From an uncultured Synergistales bacterium (GTDB taxonomy: Bacteria > Synergistota > Synergistia > Synergistales > Aminobacteriaceae), in the NCBI GenBank assembly GCA_905233295.1, contig CAJODX010000001.1, positions 6,229 through 28,591 on the forward strand: a stretch of 22,363 nucleotides of DNA. Reading direction: 5' to 3'. The notes beneath the pieces are model-generated. The model was not told where the DNA came from. It did not search any database and worked only from the letters and a program-made list of their open reading frames with translations. Numbering within the stretch: position 1 is the stretch's first letter; every line of letters starts with the position of its first letter. Both the position numbers and the translations under genes were made by a program. Below are positions 15,891 through 22,363 of this stretch, piece by piece.

Positions 15891-16804
15891 ACTCTAACAT
15901 TCAGGCTCGTCCGCAGTACGGCGTTATCTTGAAACCCGAGAGCGGATTTTTTCTTCCTGTCAAGGCTAACACTCAGCTTGAAATCGGTTTTGGCAACGGC
16001 GAATTTACTGTACGGTACGCGAATTTAAATCCCGGAATTTTTTTATACGGCATTGAAATTTCGCAGTCCTGCGTTCTGCGCTGTGCAAGACGTGCCGAAG
16101 GATTAAAAAATCTTAAGATCATCAACACTGACGCGCGGTATATGCTGCGTGAAATTTTCGCTGATGAATCTTTTGAAAAAATAATAATGCAGTTTCCATG
16201 TCCGTGGCCCGGCAACGGCAACGCTCACAGACGCGTTACAGCAAAAGATTTTTCTGACGGACTGGCGGCGGTGCTGAAAGTCGGAGGAATTTTTGAGATG
16301 GTTTCAGATGATGAGGATTATTCGCGTGAAGTCTGGAATATTCTCGGAAAACATGAAGCCCTGAACGCCGAAGAATTTTTGATTAATCCACAGCGCGAAA
16401 TCACGACAAAATATGAACGAAAATGGCTCGAACAGGGAAAAAATATTTTCGCTCTGACTTTCAGAAAAATAAAAAATTTCACAGTCTCACGGAGAACATC
16501 TCAGGAAATGCACATAAAAATTAAAAATCACGTAACTCAAAATGATATTGACGGATTAAAAAATATTTCAGGCAAAGACGAAAATAAAAAATCTTTTTGG
16601 AAATTCGGAAAAAATTTCACGGACGGCGAAAAATTTCTGCTCGAAACTCTCACGAGCGATGATGAATTTGAACAGAAATTTTATATCAATATATCGCCGA
16701 GAGACGAGGGATTTTTACTTCGGCTCGACAAGACTTCAAGTGCGTTTTTAACTCCTGCTGTACGTTCGGCACTGTCTGAAGCGGCGGAAAGACTTGCGGA
16801 ATAA
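15878..16804 (+). CDS. trmB: tRNA (guanine-N7)-methyltransferase with C-terminal extension
   Basis: This SAM-dependent enzyme makes m7G46 in tRNA. The SAM site is LEIGFGNGEFTVRYA, followed by GIEISQSCVLRC and NTDARYML. Motif QFPCPWPGNGNAHRR corresponds to the family PDPWPKKRHxKRR, with the Asp replaced by Cys. TKYERKWLEQGKNIF is the substrate-recognition end of the core. The core closes near residue 205. Residues about 206-308 form an extra domain rich in K, N and F, ending in LDKTSSAFLTPAVRSALSEA. Its function is unknown, though longer TrmB forms exist in other phyla. The start overlaps the mutase by 13 bases and has no clear Shine-Dalgarno. No better start is visible. Confidence 0.88.
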   Translation: MGGINSNIQARPQYGVILKPESGFFLPVKANTQLEIGFGNGEFTVRYANLNPGIFLYGIEISQSCVLRCARRAEGLKNLKIINTDARYMLREIFADESFEKIIMQFPCPWPGNGNAHRRVTAKDFSDGLAAVLKVGGIFEMVSDDEDYSREVWNILGKHEALNAEEFLINPQREITTKYERKWLEQGKNIFALTFRKIKNFTVSRRTSQEMHIKIKNHVTQNDIDGLKNISGKDENKKSFWKFGKNFTDGEKFLLETLTSDDEFEQKFYINISPRDEGFLLRLDKTSSAFLTPAVRSALSEAAERLAE

Positions 16805-16807
16805 AAA

Positions 16808-17287
16808 ATGAAAGATGTCAGACCGACTTCAGGAAAAGTTTTGCAGGCGTTATTTAACATTCTCGGCGATGTCAGCGGCGCAAAATTTCTGGATCTGTTC
16901 GCCGGTACGGGACGCGTAGGACTTGAAGCTCTGAAGAGGGGCGCGGACTCCTGCGTTTTTGTCGAAAATATAAAATCAAGAGCCGAAGAGATTAAAAAAT
17001 TTTCGCCGGAATCTTTGATTTTGTCGCTTGAAATTCATCGTGCTGTAACGTGGCTGACTAAACGCGAAATGAAATTCAGTATAATTTTCGCCGACCCTCC
17101 GTATAATGCAGGCTGGTGCGGCGAAATTTTAAAAATTCCGTTTTTTGAAAAACTTTTCGATGAAAAATGCATTTTCGTAATCGAACATTCAAGCCGTGAA
17201 GAGATGAATGCGAACGAAAATTTTAAATTAATTTCACAACGCGGCTACGGTGAAACATGCCTGAGTTTTCTCGAAAAAATAATTTAA
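16808..17287 (+). CDS. rsmD: RsmD-family 16S rRNA (guanine-N2) methyltransferase, short N-terminus
   Basis: The protein has 159 residues. RsmD methylates G966 of 16S rRNA in the assembled small subunit. RPTSGKVLQALFNIL, LDLFAGTGRVGLEALKRGA (SAM motif I) and the catalytic DPPY at residues 96-99 are diagnostic. Typical RsmD proteins are about 180-190 residues and carry some 20 residues before RPT that include a conserved GR(K/R)L element. Here only MKDV precedes RPTS, and the DNA upstream belongs to trmB. The enzyme may be natively short. It starts 3 bases after trmB and overlaps galM tail to tail by 4 bases, leaving no room for a separate terminator. Confidence 0.88.
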   Translation: MKDVRPTSGKVLQALFNILGDVSGAKFLDLFAGTGRVGLEALKRGADSCVFVENIKSRAEEIKKFSPESLILSLEIHRAVTWLTKREMKFSIIFADPPYNAGWCGEILKIPFFEKLFDEKCIFVIEHSSREEMNANENFKLISQRGYGETCLSFLEKII

Positions 17288-18312
17288 TTTCCGAGTTTAT
17301 AATGAATGAAAGCGTTCGTTTTCTCTCCGGCTTTAATTACAGCGCACGGGAATAAAGGCTCGTTGACGGCATTTGGAAACTGCTGAGCTTCAAGTGCAAA
17401 CCCGTCAAAATTGTTGTAAAACGCTCCGTCTTTACCTCTGCAATGTCCGATTGAATTTCCCGTGTAAAGCTGCAGTGCCGGCATGTCCGAAAAAACTTCG
17501 AGTTTTATGCCGCTCATGTCTCCGACTGCAACAGCTGCGGGATTTTTTGAATCTTTTATCTCGTAGCAGTGGTCAAAGCCGCCCTTCGCCTGAATAATTT
17601 CTGGAGAATATTCCGAAATTTTTTCGATGATTTTCTTTTCGTGTCTGAAATCAAATGACGTTCCCTCAACGCTGGCGAGCGGTGCAAGAGCAAGAAGATT
17701 TTCATCAGCTTTGCAGTATCTTTCGGAATTTATTTTCAGTGTGTGATTTAAAATCGTTCCGCGTCCGTGTCCGTTAAGATTAAAATAGTTGTGATTCGTG
17801 ATGCTCGCGGGTGTGTCGTGGTCGCAGACGTATTCGTAATTCATTTTTAGAGTTCCGTCTGAAAACGAAATTTTTGCGGCGAGTTTGAAATTTCCCGGAA
17901 ATCCCTCGTCAAGGTCGGGGCTGTCCAGTGTGAAGACAACGCAGTCATCTTGAATTTCAGATGAAAATAATTTTTTCCCGAAGCCTTTGAAGCCGCCGTG
18001 AAGAGTGTTTCGTCCGTTGTTGCGCGGAAGATGATACGTAACGCCGTTGAGTGTGAATTTTCCCTCCGCGATTCTGTTTGCATAACGTCCGACTGTTGCG
18101 CCGAAATTTCTTGTGTCGCTGAGATATTCTTCGAGTGTGTCATAGCCTAAGGCAACGTCATAAAATTTTCCGTCTTTTGCCTTGACGCTGAGTTCGAGTA
18201 TTGCGCACGCATATTCAGACACAACAGCTCTTTGATTTTTTTCATCAATGAAAGTGAAATTATATACGCGTTGACCGTCCGGCATTGTGCCGAACAAACT
18301 TTTTTCTATCAT
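17284..18312 (-). CDS. galM: Aldose 1-epimerase (galactose mutarotase)
   Basis: The protein has 342 residues, the usual length. It interconverts alpha and beta anomers of hexoses such as galactose and glucose in the cytoplasm. His105 (TLHGG) and the catalytic acid His174 (ITNHNYFNL) are in place. The catalytic base is Glu308 in FALEAQQFPNAVNE. GRYANRI and the SPDLDEGFPG block are also typical. A GGGAGAG Shine-Dalgarno lies about 9 bases upstream of the ATG. Only 34 bases separate it from the upstream DUF1703 gene and no terminator is visible there, so the two may share a transcript. No Leloir pathway gene is adjacent. Confidence 0.95.
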   Translation of the reverse strand: MIEKSLFGTMPDGQRVYNFTFIDEKNQRAVVSEYACAILELSVKAKDGKFYDVALGYDTLEEYLSDTRNFGATVGRYANRIAEGKFTLNGVTYHLPRNNGRNTLHGGFKGFGKKLFSSEIQDDCVVFTLDSPDLDEGFPGNFKLAAKISFSDGTLKMNYEYVCDHDTPASITNHNYFNLNGHGRGTILNHTLKINSERYCKADENLLALAPLASVEGTSFDFRHEKKIIEKISEYSPEIIQAKGGFDHCYEIKDSKNPAAVAVGDMSGIKLEVFSDMPALQLYTGNSIGHCRGKDGAFYNNFDGFALEAQQFPNAVNEPLFPCAVIKAGEKTNAFIHYKLGN

Positions 18313-18346
18313 TGAAAATTTTCTCTCCCTGTGAAAAATTTTTGTA

Positions 18347-19915
18347 TTACTCTATCACAAGACACACGAAAATTTTGCGCTCTTGGTCGTCAGCAGTCAA
18401 AACCGCCTTTATAACTTTGCGCCCTTCTGTTTCGTATGATTTTGCATAGTTCCGTTCGTTCATTTGATTTAATCCTTCGGCTTTCATCTTTTCGACTTCA
18501 GAAGTTTTTGGCGCGAATTTGAACTCTAAGACGGCGATCAATTTGTTGAAATTTATCACTAAATCTGCTCTGCCTTTGAATGTGTGAACTTCAGCATAAG
18601 ATATTATTCCTGCGCCTCGTAGCATCATCAGGAACAATGAACGATACCAGAACTCGTTCCGATTGGGGAAATCATCATAAGGCACGGCGGCAAGTGCTGT
18701 ATTGAATAATTCAACAGTCTCTTCTATATCGCCGTTCTCCAAAGACCGCCAGAGCTGTGTTCCGAGCGTAATATATCTTCTGACATGATAAACTTCATCA
18801 AGGTACATTCGCACGATTGATTTTCTGACTTCTTCGTTCGGATAGTCGAGAGTTATCACATCGCCTTCCCATTTTTCAATCGTTAGATAGCCGCTTTGAT
18901 ACAAAAAACTTTCGGGCGTTGAGCATTCAATTTCGCGGCTGTCCGTGAAGTCAGAAGATACTTCAAAATGTCGGTATTTATCGGGATCTGAAATTCTATG
19001 TTCTTTCATGTATTTAACAATGAATGTCGGTGAGCCGGACATATACCAATAATTGCCGAATTTATCATCAAAAAAGAAGTTTAACAGCGAAAATGGATTG
19101 TAAAGTCTGGTTTTGCCGTCAAAACAGAATCCGTCGTAATAACATTTTATTTTGTCTCTTAATTCATTTCGCGTAAGGTTCATTGATTTTGACGAAGCCT
19201 CTAAATATTCAGCAAAATTTCCGTCAAGTTCCTCCTGCGTGTAGCCTGTTATATCGCCGTATCTTTTCAGCATGGAGATGTCCGCCAGATTATTTAACGC
19301 TGAAAATACTCCAGCTTTGCTGAATTTTGATATTCCCGTCAACATTACAAATCTCAGATATTCATCGCAGCTTTTGAGTTCTGTATAAAACGAGCGCAAA
19401 ACCTCACGCATTTCGTTTGCCAGCTTTAAATCATTTATATTGTCAAGAATCGGCTTGTCGTATTCGTCAATCAAGACAGCAACCTGACCTCTTTTTTTAT
19501 AAAGTGCGCGGATAATCTGACGTAACGTTTCGTTGGCTGTTCTCTCGGTTTTCAACGTCAAATCATTGTCTTCTATAACATCTTCAAGTCTTCGTATTAT
19601 TGAGCCGTTTAATTCTTCGCCGTTTGAGCAGCTTCCCAATGAACTCATGTCAAACTTCAAAACAGGCAGCGGATTTTGAGCCTGTCTTTTAACCCATTCT
19701 TCGGCGGCTAAACCTTTGAACAATTCCGCACGCCCTCCGAACATCGCGCCAAGCGTTGAGAGCGTCAACGATTTTCCGAAACGGCGAGGACGCGACAGAA
19801 AATATCTTTGCCCGTTCTGAATCAAGTCTAACAGTCTCGCGGTCTTGTCAACGTACAGCAAACCGTCCTGTCTCAACCGCGCAAAATCCTGAACCCCGAT
19901 AGGCAGCGTTCGCAT
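18347..19915 (-). CDS. AAA-ATPase-like / PD-(D/E)XK nuclease family protein (DUF1703 type)
   Basis: The protein has 522 residues from this start. The N-terminal AAA-ATPase-like domain opens with LPIGVQDFARLRQDGLLYVDKT and has a P-loop variant SRPRRFGKS near residues 41-49. The Walker B-like LIDEYDKPI follows. The C-terminal domain carries GRADLVINFNKLIAVLEFKF, the D...ExK pattern of PD-(D/E)XK nucleases. The family occurs in many copies per genome in gut anaerobes, and its biological role is unsettled. Start choice: ATG at 19915 lies 9 bases after AAAGGA, whereas the ATG at 19924 abuts it with no spacing. The gene is divergent from pilC, with a 13-bp inverted repeat between them. Confidence 0.9.
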   Translation of the reverse strand: MRTLPIGVQDFARLRQDGLLYVDKTARLLDLIQNGQRYFLSRPRRFGKSLTLSTLGAMFGGRAELFKGLAAEEWVKRQAQNPLPVLKFDMSSLGSCSNGEELNGSIIRRLEDVIEDNDLTLKTERTANETLRQIIRALYKKRGQVAVLIDEYDKPILDNINDLKLANEMREVLRSFYTELKSCDEYLRFVMLTGISKFSKAGVFSALNNLADISMLKRYGDITGYTQEELDGNFAEYLEASSKSMNLTRNELRDKIKCYYDGFCFDGKTRLYNPFSLLNFFFDDKFGNYWYMSGSPTFIVKYMKEHRISDPDKYRHFEVSSDFTDSREIECSTPESFLYQSGYLTIEKWEGDVITLDYPNEEVRKSIVRMYLDEVYHVRRYITLGTQLWRSLENGDIEETVELFNTALAAVPYDDFPNRNEFWYRSLFLMMLRGAGIISYAEVHTFKGRADLVINFNKLIAVLEFKFAPKTSEVEKMKAEGLNQMNERNYAKSYETEGRKVIKAVLTADDQERKIFVCLVIE

Positions 19916-19943
19916 AAAAATCATTCCTTTCTAAATCAGCCTA

Positions 19944-19976
19944 CAAATATTATAAAAGTTGCGTTTATAATATTTG
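19944..19976. promoter_or_regulatory. Perfect 13-bp inverted repeat, operator candidate
   Basis: CAAATATTATAAA (19944-19956) and TTTATAATATTTG (19964-19976) are exact reverse complements around the 7-base spacer AGTTGCG. The repeat sits in the only divergent intergenic region between the DUF1703 gene and pilC. It overlaps the predicted pilC -35 (19959-19964) and a minus-strand TATAAT (19949-19954). It is AT-rich with no T tail, so it is not a terminator. Best read as a binding site for a dimeric regulator; no regulator gene is adjacent. Confidence 0.6.
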
Positions 19977-19987
19977 CGTTATATAAT
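19959..19987 (+). promoter_or_regulatory. Predicted promoter for pilC
   Basis: TTGCGT (19959-19964), a 17-base spacer and a perfect TATAAT (19982-19987). The start would be near 19994, leaving about 55 bases of leader. The segments at 19959-19971 and 19974-19987 form an imperfect direct repeat (TTGCGTTTATAAT and TTGCGTTATATAAT). Confidence 0.5.
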
Positions 19988-20049
19988 CCGCTTATCTTTT
20001 TATAAATTAAAAAATTAAAGAAAATTTTCGATGTAAAGGAGATTTTATT

Positions 20050-21381
20050 TTGCTTTTCAAGTATCGCGCAAGAACTTCGGCAGGAAATATCATAGAAGAT
20101 ACTGTTGAAGCTGCTGACCAGCAACAGGCTGTCGCGGCACTTAAATCCACCGGCATGCTCGTCATCAGTCTTACCGGCGGGAAAAGCGAAAAATCTTCCG
20201 GCTCAGGATTTTTCGGTTCACATAAAAGCAAATCTCAAAATGAAAATGTAGATCCTACCGTAGCGTTTGCCACTGCCCCGCATTCAACTGAAAAAAAAGG
20301 TCTAAAGTCTCTTCTCAATATGGATCTCGGTGCTATCTTCAGCACGGGTCATGTTCCTCTGAAAAATTTAATGGTCTTTTTCCGTCAGCTCGCTACAATG
20401 GAAGGTGCAGGCTTAAGTCTTACGGCTTCCCTCAATATGATAGCAAGCGGCGAAAAACATTATGCCCTCCGAACAGCTCTTCTCGACATCAAAAACAGAC
20501 TTGACAGGGGCATTCCCTTAAGTCAGGCAATGGCAGCGCACAAAGCTTTCAATCCGTTGTTAATCGCTCTTGTTCAGGCTGGCGAGGAAGGCGGGCTTTT
20601 AGGTCCGGCACTCGATCAGGGCGCAACTCTTCTCGAAAAACAGGAAGCTCTCCGCAGTAAAATCCGCAGTGCAATGTTTTATCCGGCGTTTATCATGTTT
20701 TTTGCCGTGCTGGTACTCGTATTTTTCTTTATTTTCCTCGTTCCTAAATTTGAAGAAACTTTCCAGACTCTTAATATTGACCTTCCACAGATAACTCTCA
20801 CAATGTTCGCGATTGGAGACTGGTTTCTTGACAACTGGAAATTCCTTGCAGGCGGCGTTGCAATAGTCATTTTCGGCTGGATTTTCTTATCGAAAAACAA
20901 AGGCACAAAAGGTTTCATGGACAGGCTTAAATTAAAAATCCCCGTTATGAAAGATCTGTTGCTGAAGTCAGCGATGGCTCGTTCAAGCAGAACTCTTTCT
21001 GCCTTGACGGGCGCGGGCGTTCCGATAGTCCGAAGTCTTGAAATGGCTGAAGGCACAGCAAACAACGTTCCCGTTGAAAACGGATATGAAGAACTCCGAA
21101 AGGGAATCGTGCGCGGAATGTCATTGGGCGATGCTTCAAAAATGGCTGGAATCTTTCCTGTTTTAGTCTGTCAGATGATGCGTATAGGCGAGGAGACAGG
21201 ACATCTTGACACAATGCTTGAACGTGTTGCAACGTGGTACGATCAGGAGCTTGACGAACAGATTCGCGCTTCAATCTCGCTGATGGAGCCTATGTTGATC
21301 ATTTTCGTTGGTGCTATCATTGCTATCATAGCGATTTCGATTTTTGCCCCGATAACATCGGCAATAGTTCAGCTTTCTTAA
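20050..21381 (+). CDS. pilC: Type IV pilus / type II secretion inner-membrane platform protein (PilC/GspF)
   Basis: The protein has 443 residues. This polytopic protein forms the platform on which the assembly ATPase drives pilin polymerisation. Residues 1-40 (FKYRARTSAGNIIEDTVEA) form the N-terminal cytoplasmic motif. Two GspF domains follow: the first begins at VPLKNLMVFFRQLATMEGAGLSL (about 101) and the second at LKSAMARSSRTLSALTGAGVPI. Membrane segments lie around 215-240, 265-285 and 415-437. A polar linker (about 45-95) is longer than in many homologues. The start is TTG, supported by AAAGGAG 8 bases upstream and by homology. No ATG lies nearby. A 39-base near-copy of the 3' end reappears at 22006, beyond the next gene. 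The prepilin gene at 22153 is the natural neighbour. Confidence 0.93.
   Translation: MLFKYRARTSAGNIIEDTVEAADQQQAVAALKSTGMLVISLTGGKSEKSSGSGFFGSHKSKSQNENVDPTVAFATAPHSTEKKGLKSLLNMDLGAIFSTGHVPLKNLMVFFRQLATMEGAGLSLTASLNMIASGEKHYALRTALLDIKNRLDRGIPLSQAMAAHKAFNPLLIALVQAGEEGGLLGPALDQGATLLEKQEALRSKIRSAMFYPAFIMFFAVLVLVFFFIFLVPKFEETFQTLNIDLPQITLTMFAIGDWFLDNWKFLAGGVAIVIFGWIFLSKNKGTKGFMDRLKLKIPVMKDLLLKSAMARSSRTLSALTGAGVPIVRSLEMAEGTANNVPVENGYEELRKGIVRGMSLGDASKMAGIFPVLVCQMMRIGEETGHLDTMLERVATWYDQELDEQIRASISLMEPMLIIFVGAIIAIIAISIFAPITSAIVQLS
21331..21369 (+). repeat. Direct repeat copy 1 (3' end of pilC)
   Basis: This 39-base segment, encoding AISIFAPITSAIV, matches 22006-22044 at 36 of 39 positions. Its last 19 bases, GATAACATCGGCAATAGTT, are identical in both copies. 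The copies start 675 bases apart and bracket the coiled-coil gene. Confidence 0.9.
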
Positions 21382-21408
21382 AATCGAAGGGAAGGCAGGA
21401 ATCTTAAA

Positions 21409-22005
21409 ATGAAAAAATTTCTTGCAGGATTAGTAACGGCAATCGTTTTACAGTCAGCCTGTTACGGAGCAGTGAGCGATGACATTTACGTAAGACGCGA
21501 TGTTTTTGATGCGAAAATGGATTTATTATTTGAACGTCTTGACAAGGCTGTTGTGGAAATTAAAGGTGAGGTTAAAACTTTATCCGAACGTGTAGATAGT
21601 CTGGAAAAAAGTTTGAATGAAAGAATCAACGGCGTAGAAAAAAGTTTGAATGAAAAAATTGATGGCGTGGAAAAACGTTTGAATGAAAAAATTGACGGCG
21701 TAGAAAAACGTTTAGATGAGAGAATTGACGGCGTGGAGAAACGTTTAGATGATAAAATCAGCGGCGTAGAAAGACGTATCGACGACGTGGACTGGAAAAT
21801 CAACTTTATGAGCAATTTTTTATATTATATTCTTGTTTTGTTAGGGGCGTTGCTTTTGTTGCCTTCTGTCAGTCGGTGGTTTGAAAACCGCGAGGCTCGA
21901 AAAGAAAACAGAAATAACGCCGTAAATTTCACGCTGGACGATGTTCGGCGTTTAATCGCTGAGGAAATTAACGCGAAAATTCCAACAAAGCCTCAGGCGT
22001 CTTAA
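21409..22005 (+). CDS. Exported coiled-coil protein with one membrane anchor
   Basis: The protein has 198 residues. Residues 1-20 form a signal peptide (MKKFLAGLVT...ACYG), possibly a lipobox-like LQSAC. Residues about 25-130 are one long coiled coil, the middle of which is five units of 11 residues, consensus LNEKIDGVEKR (69-123). A membrane helix follows (YYILVLLGALLLLP, about 139-152), then a basic stretch and a short helical tail. The 11-residue periodicity indicates a hendecad, right-handed or nearly straight coiled coil. Several gut anaerobes carry similar short coiled-coil plus membrane-segment proteins of unknown role. It sits between pilC and a prepilin gene, but the duplicated pilC end beyond it suggests later insertion, so a pilus role should not be assumed. 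SD GGAAGG is weakly placed upstream. Confidence 0.8.
   Translation: MKKFLAGLVTAIVLQSACYGAVSDDIYVRRDVFDAKMDLLFERLDKAVVEIKGEVKTLSERVDSLEKSLNERINGVEKSLNEKIDGVEKRLNEKIDGVEKRLDERIDGVEKRLDDKISGVERRIDDVDWKINFMSNFLYYILVLLGALLLLPSVSRWFENREARKENRNNAVNFTLDDVRRLIAEEINAKIPTKPQAS
21613..21777 (+). repeat. Five tandem 33-bp repeats
   Basis: Units start at 21613, 21646, 21679, 21712 and 21745, each encoding an 11-residue variant of LNEKIDGVEKR. All are exactly 33 bases with no spacers. Third-position differences between units show partial divergence. Unit number could change by slippage without shifting the frame. Confidence 0.9.
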
Positions 22006-22044
22006 GCGATTTCGTTTTTTGTCCAGATAACATCGGCAATAGTT
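22006..22044 (+). repeat. Direct repeat copy 2 (pilC 3'-end fossil)
   Basis: The copy begins on the base after the coiled-coil gene's stop. In frame it reads AISFFVQITSAIV, mirroring the pilC C-terminus, then diverges (VYYKKIK). It has no start codon of its own, so it is a gene-end remnant. The following stretch to 22152 holds no gene beyond a Shine-Dalgarno for the prepilin. Confidence 0.85.
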
Positions 22045-22152
22045 TACTATAAAAAAATAAAAATTTCTCTTCAGGTGGTGATATAAGAGGTAAAAATTTT
22101 GCGTTCGTTGGCATTCGGAATTTTGTTTTTTATTTTTGAAAGGAGGAGAACA

Positions 22153-22363
22153 ATGGATAAAAGTGCGAAGCGTCATGGCTTTACACTGGTTGAACTTTTA
22201 ATTGTCATCGTCGTCATCGGCGTGTTAAGCGCAATGATGATGCTTTCAAGCACCGAAGCTGTTTCATCGGCACGTGCGGCTGAAATTATCAGCGACCTTC
22301 GCAACCTCAAAACCGCGGCTCTTGCTTGGTATGCAGACAATCTTGACTATGTTGAAGGCAGAT
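22153..22363 (+). CDS. Type IV prepilin (class III signal), 3' truncated by window edge
   Basis: The first 70 codons are visible. The leader MDKSAKRHG is followed by FTLVELLIVIVVIGVLSAMM, the prepilin peptidase site (cleavage after Gly9) and the hydrophobic assembly helix, with the conserved Glu5 of the mature protein. The following helix (AEIISDLRNLKTAALAWYADN) is typical of major or minor pilins and GspG-type pseudopilins. AGGAGGAG lies 4-11 bases before the ATG and is the strongest ribosome site in the window, consistent with high expression. Together with pilC it marks the start or middle of a pilus or type II secretion locus that continues beyond the window. Which subtype cannot be told without the C-terminus. 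Confidence 0.92.
   Translation, partial: MDKSAKRHGFTLVELLIVIVVIGVLSAMMMLSSTEAVSSARAAEIISDLRNLKTAALAWYADNLDYVEGR

Noticed and set aside
21613..21777. 33-bp tandem repeats considered as a CRISPR array
   Set aside because: There are no spacers, the units are directly adjacent, diverge from each other and encode an in-frame coiled coil.
22108..22136. TTGGCA-17-TATTTT as a promoter for the prepilin gene
   Set aside because: Transcription would begin on top of the Shine-Dalgarno at 22141-22148, leaving no usable leader. Probably a chance match in AT-rich DNA.
22099..22152. An in-frame TTG at 22099 as the prepilin start, adding 18 residues
   Set aside because: The ATG at 22153 has a near-perfect AGGAGGAG at correct spacing and gives a normal 9-residue prepilin leader. 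The longer version would be atypical.
21382..22152. An insertion sequence or integron explaining the duplicated pilC end
   Set aside because: No transposase, integrase, terminal inverted repeats or attC-like fold was found, and the direct repeats are too long and too diverged for a fresh target-site duplication.

Overview
The window reads as a moderately AT-rich segment of a Gram-negative chromosome, most likely from the phylum Synergistota. The best lineage marker is a pair of adjacent secreted proteins (1-1430 and 1438-6285). Both end in a Ser/Gly-rich stretch, a single Cys, a hydrophobic helix and a basic tail, which is the architecture of the Synergist-CTERM sorting signal. A lipid A-type acyltransferase, a type IV pilus assembly gene and a prepilin fit a diderm cell. 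The DUF1703-type ATPase/nuclease is common in anaerobic gut bacteria, including Synergistota. No tRNA, rRNA, CRISPR array or insertion sequence was seen, and no gap between genes exceeds 150 bases.

Layout. (1) 1-6331: the 3' end of one cell-surface protein gene, then a 1615-residue beta-helix protein with about 29 GGA(I/V) rungs, closed by a strong, probably bidirectional terminator. (2) 6348-7895: a leftward undecaprenyl-phosphate sugar transferase gene whose start is preceded by a run of ten G (ten C on the + strand). It is divergent from tyrS, with about 60 bases between the start codons. (3) 7895-14450: a compact rightward gene series: tyrS, a glycosyltransferase-like gene, an LpxL-type acyltransferase, queD, a small secreted ankyrin-like protein, a truncated DUF4160 gene, a DUF2442 gene, folE2, an HlyD-like gene and a yggS-family gene. 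Most junctions are 3-base gaps or ATGA overlaps. (4) 14508-17287: a phosphohexomutase gene with its own extended -10 promoter, followed by trmB and a short rsmD. (5) 17284-19915, leftward: galM, overlapping rsmD tail to tail by 4 bases, preceded by a DUF1703 ATPase/nuclease gene. (6) 20050 to the end: pilC/gspF, a membrane-anchored coiled-coil protein gene, and the start of a type IV prepilin gene.

The genes suggest two themes. One is envelope and surface carbohydrate: a WcaJ/WbaP-type initiating transferase, a glycosyltransferase-like protein, an acyltransferase, a phosphomannomutase-type enzyme and the surface beta-helix proteins. The other is housekeeping: tyrosyl-tRNA synthetase, tRNA and rRNA methylation, dihydroneopterin triphosphate chemistry (FolE2 and QueD) and PLP homeostasis.

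The observations most worth checking are these. The G10 tract at the start of the sugar transferase looks like a phase-variation switch. A 39-base near-copy of the pilC 3' end follows the coiled-coil gene directly, which marks that gene as an inserted cassette. A perfect 13-bp inverted repeat sits between the DUF1703 gene and pilC, over the predicted pilC promoter. All motif, promoter and repeat positions were read by eye, and no database search was possible.
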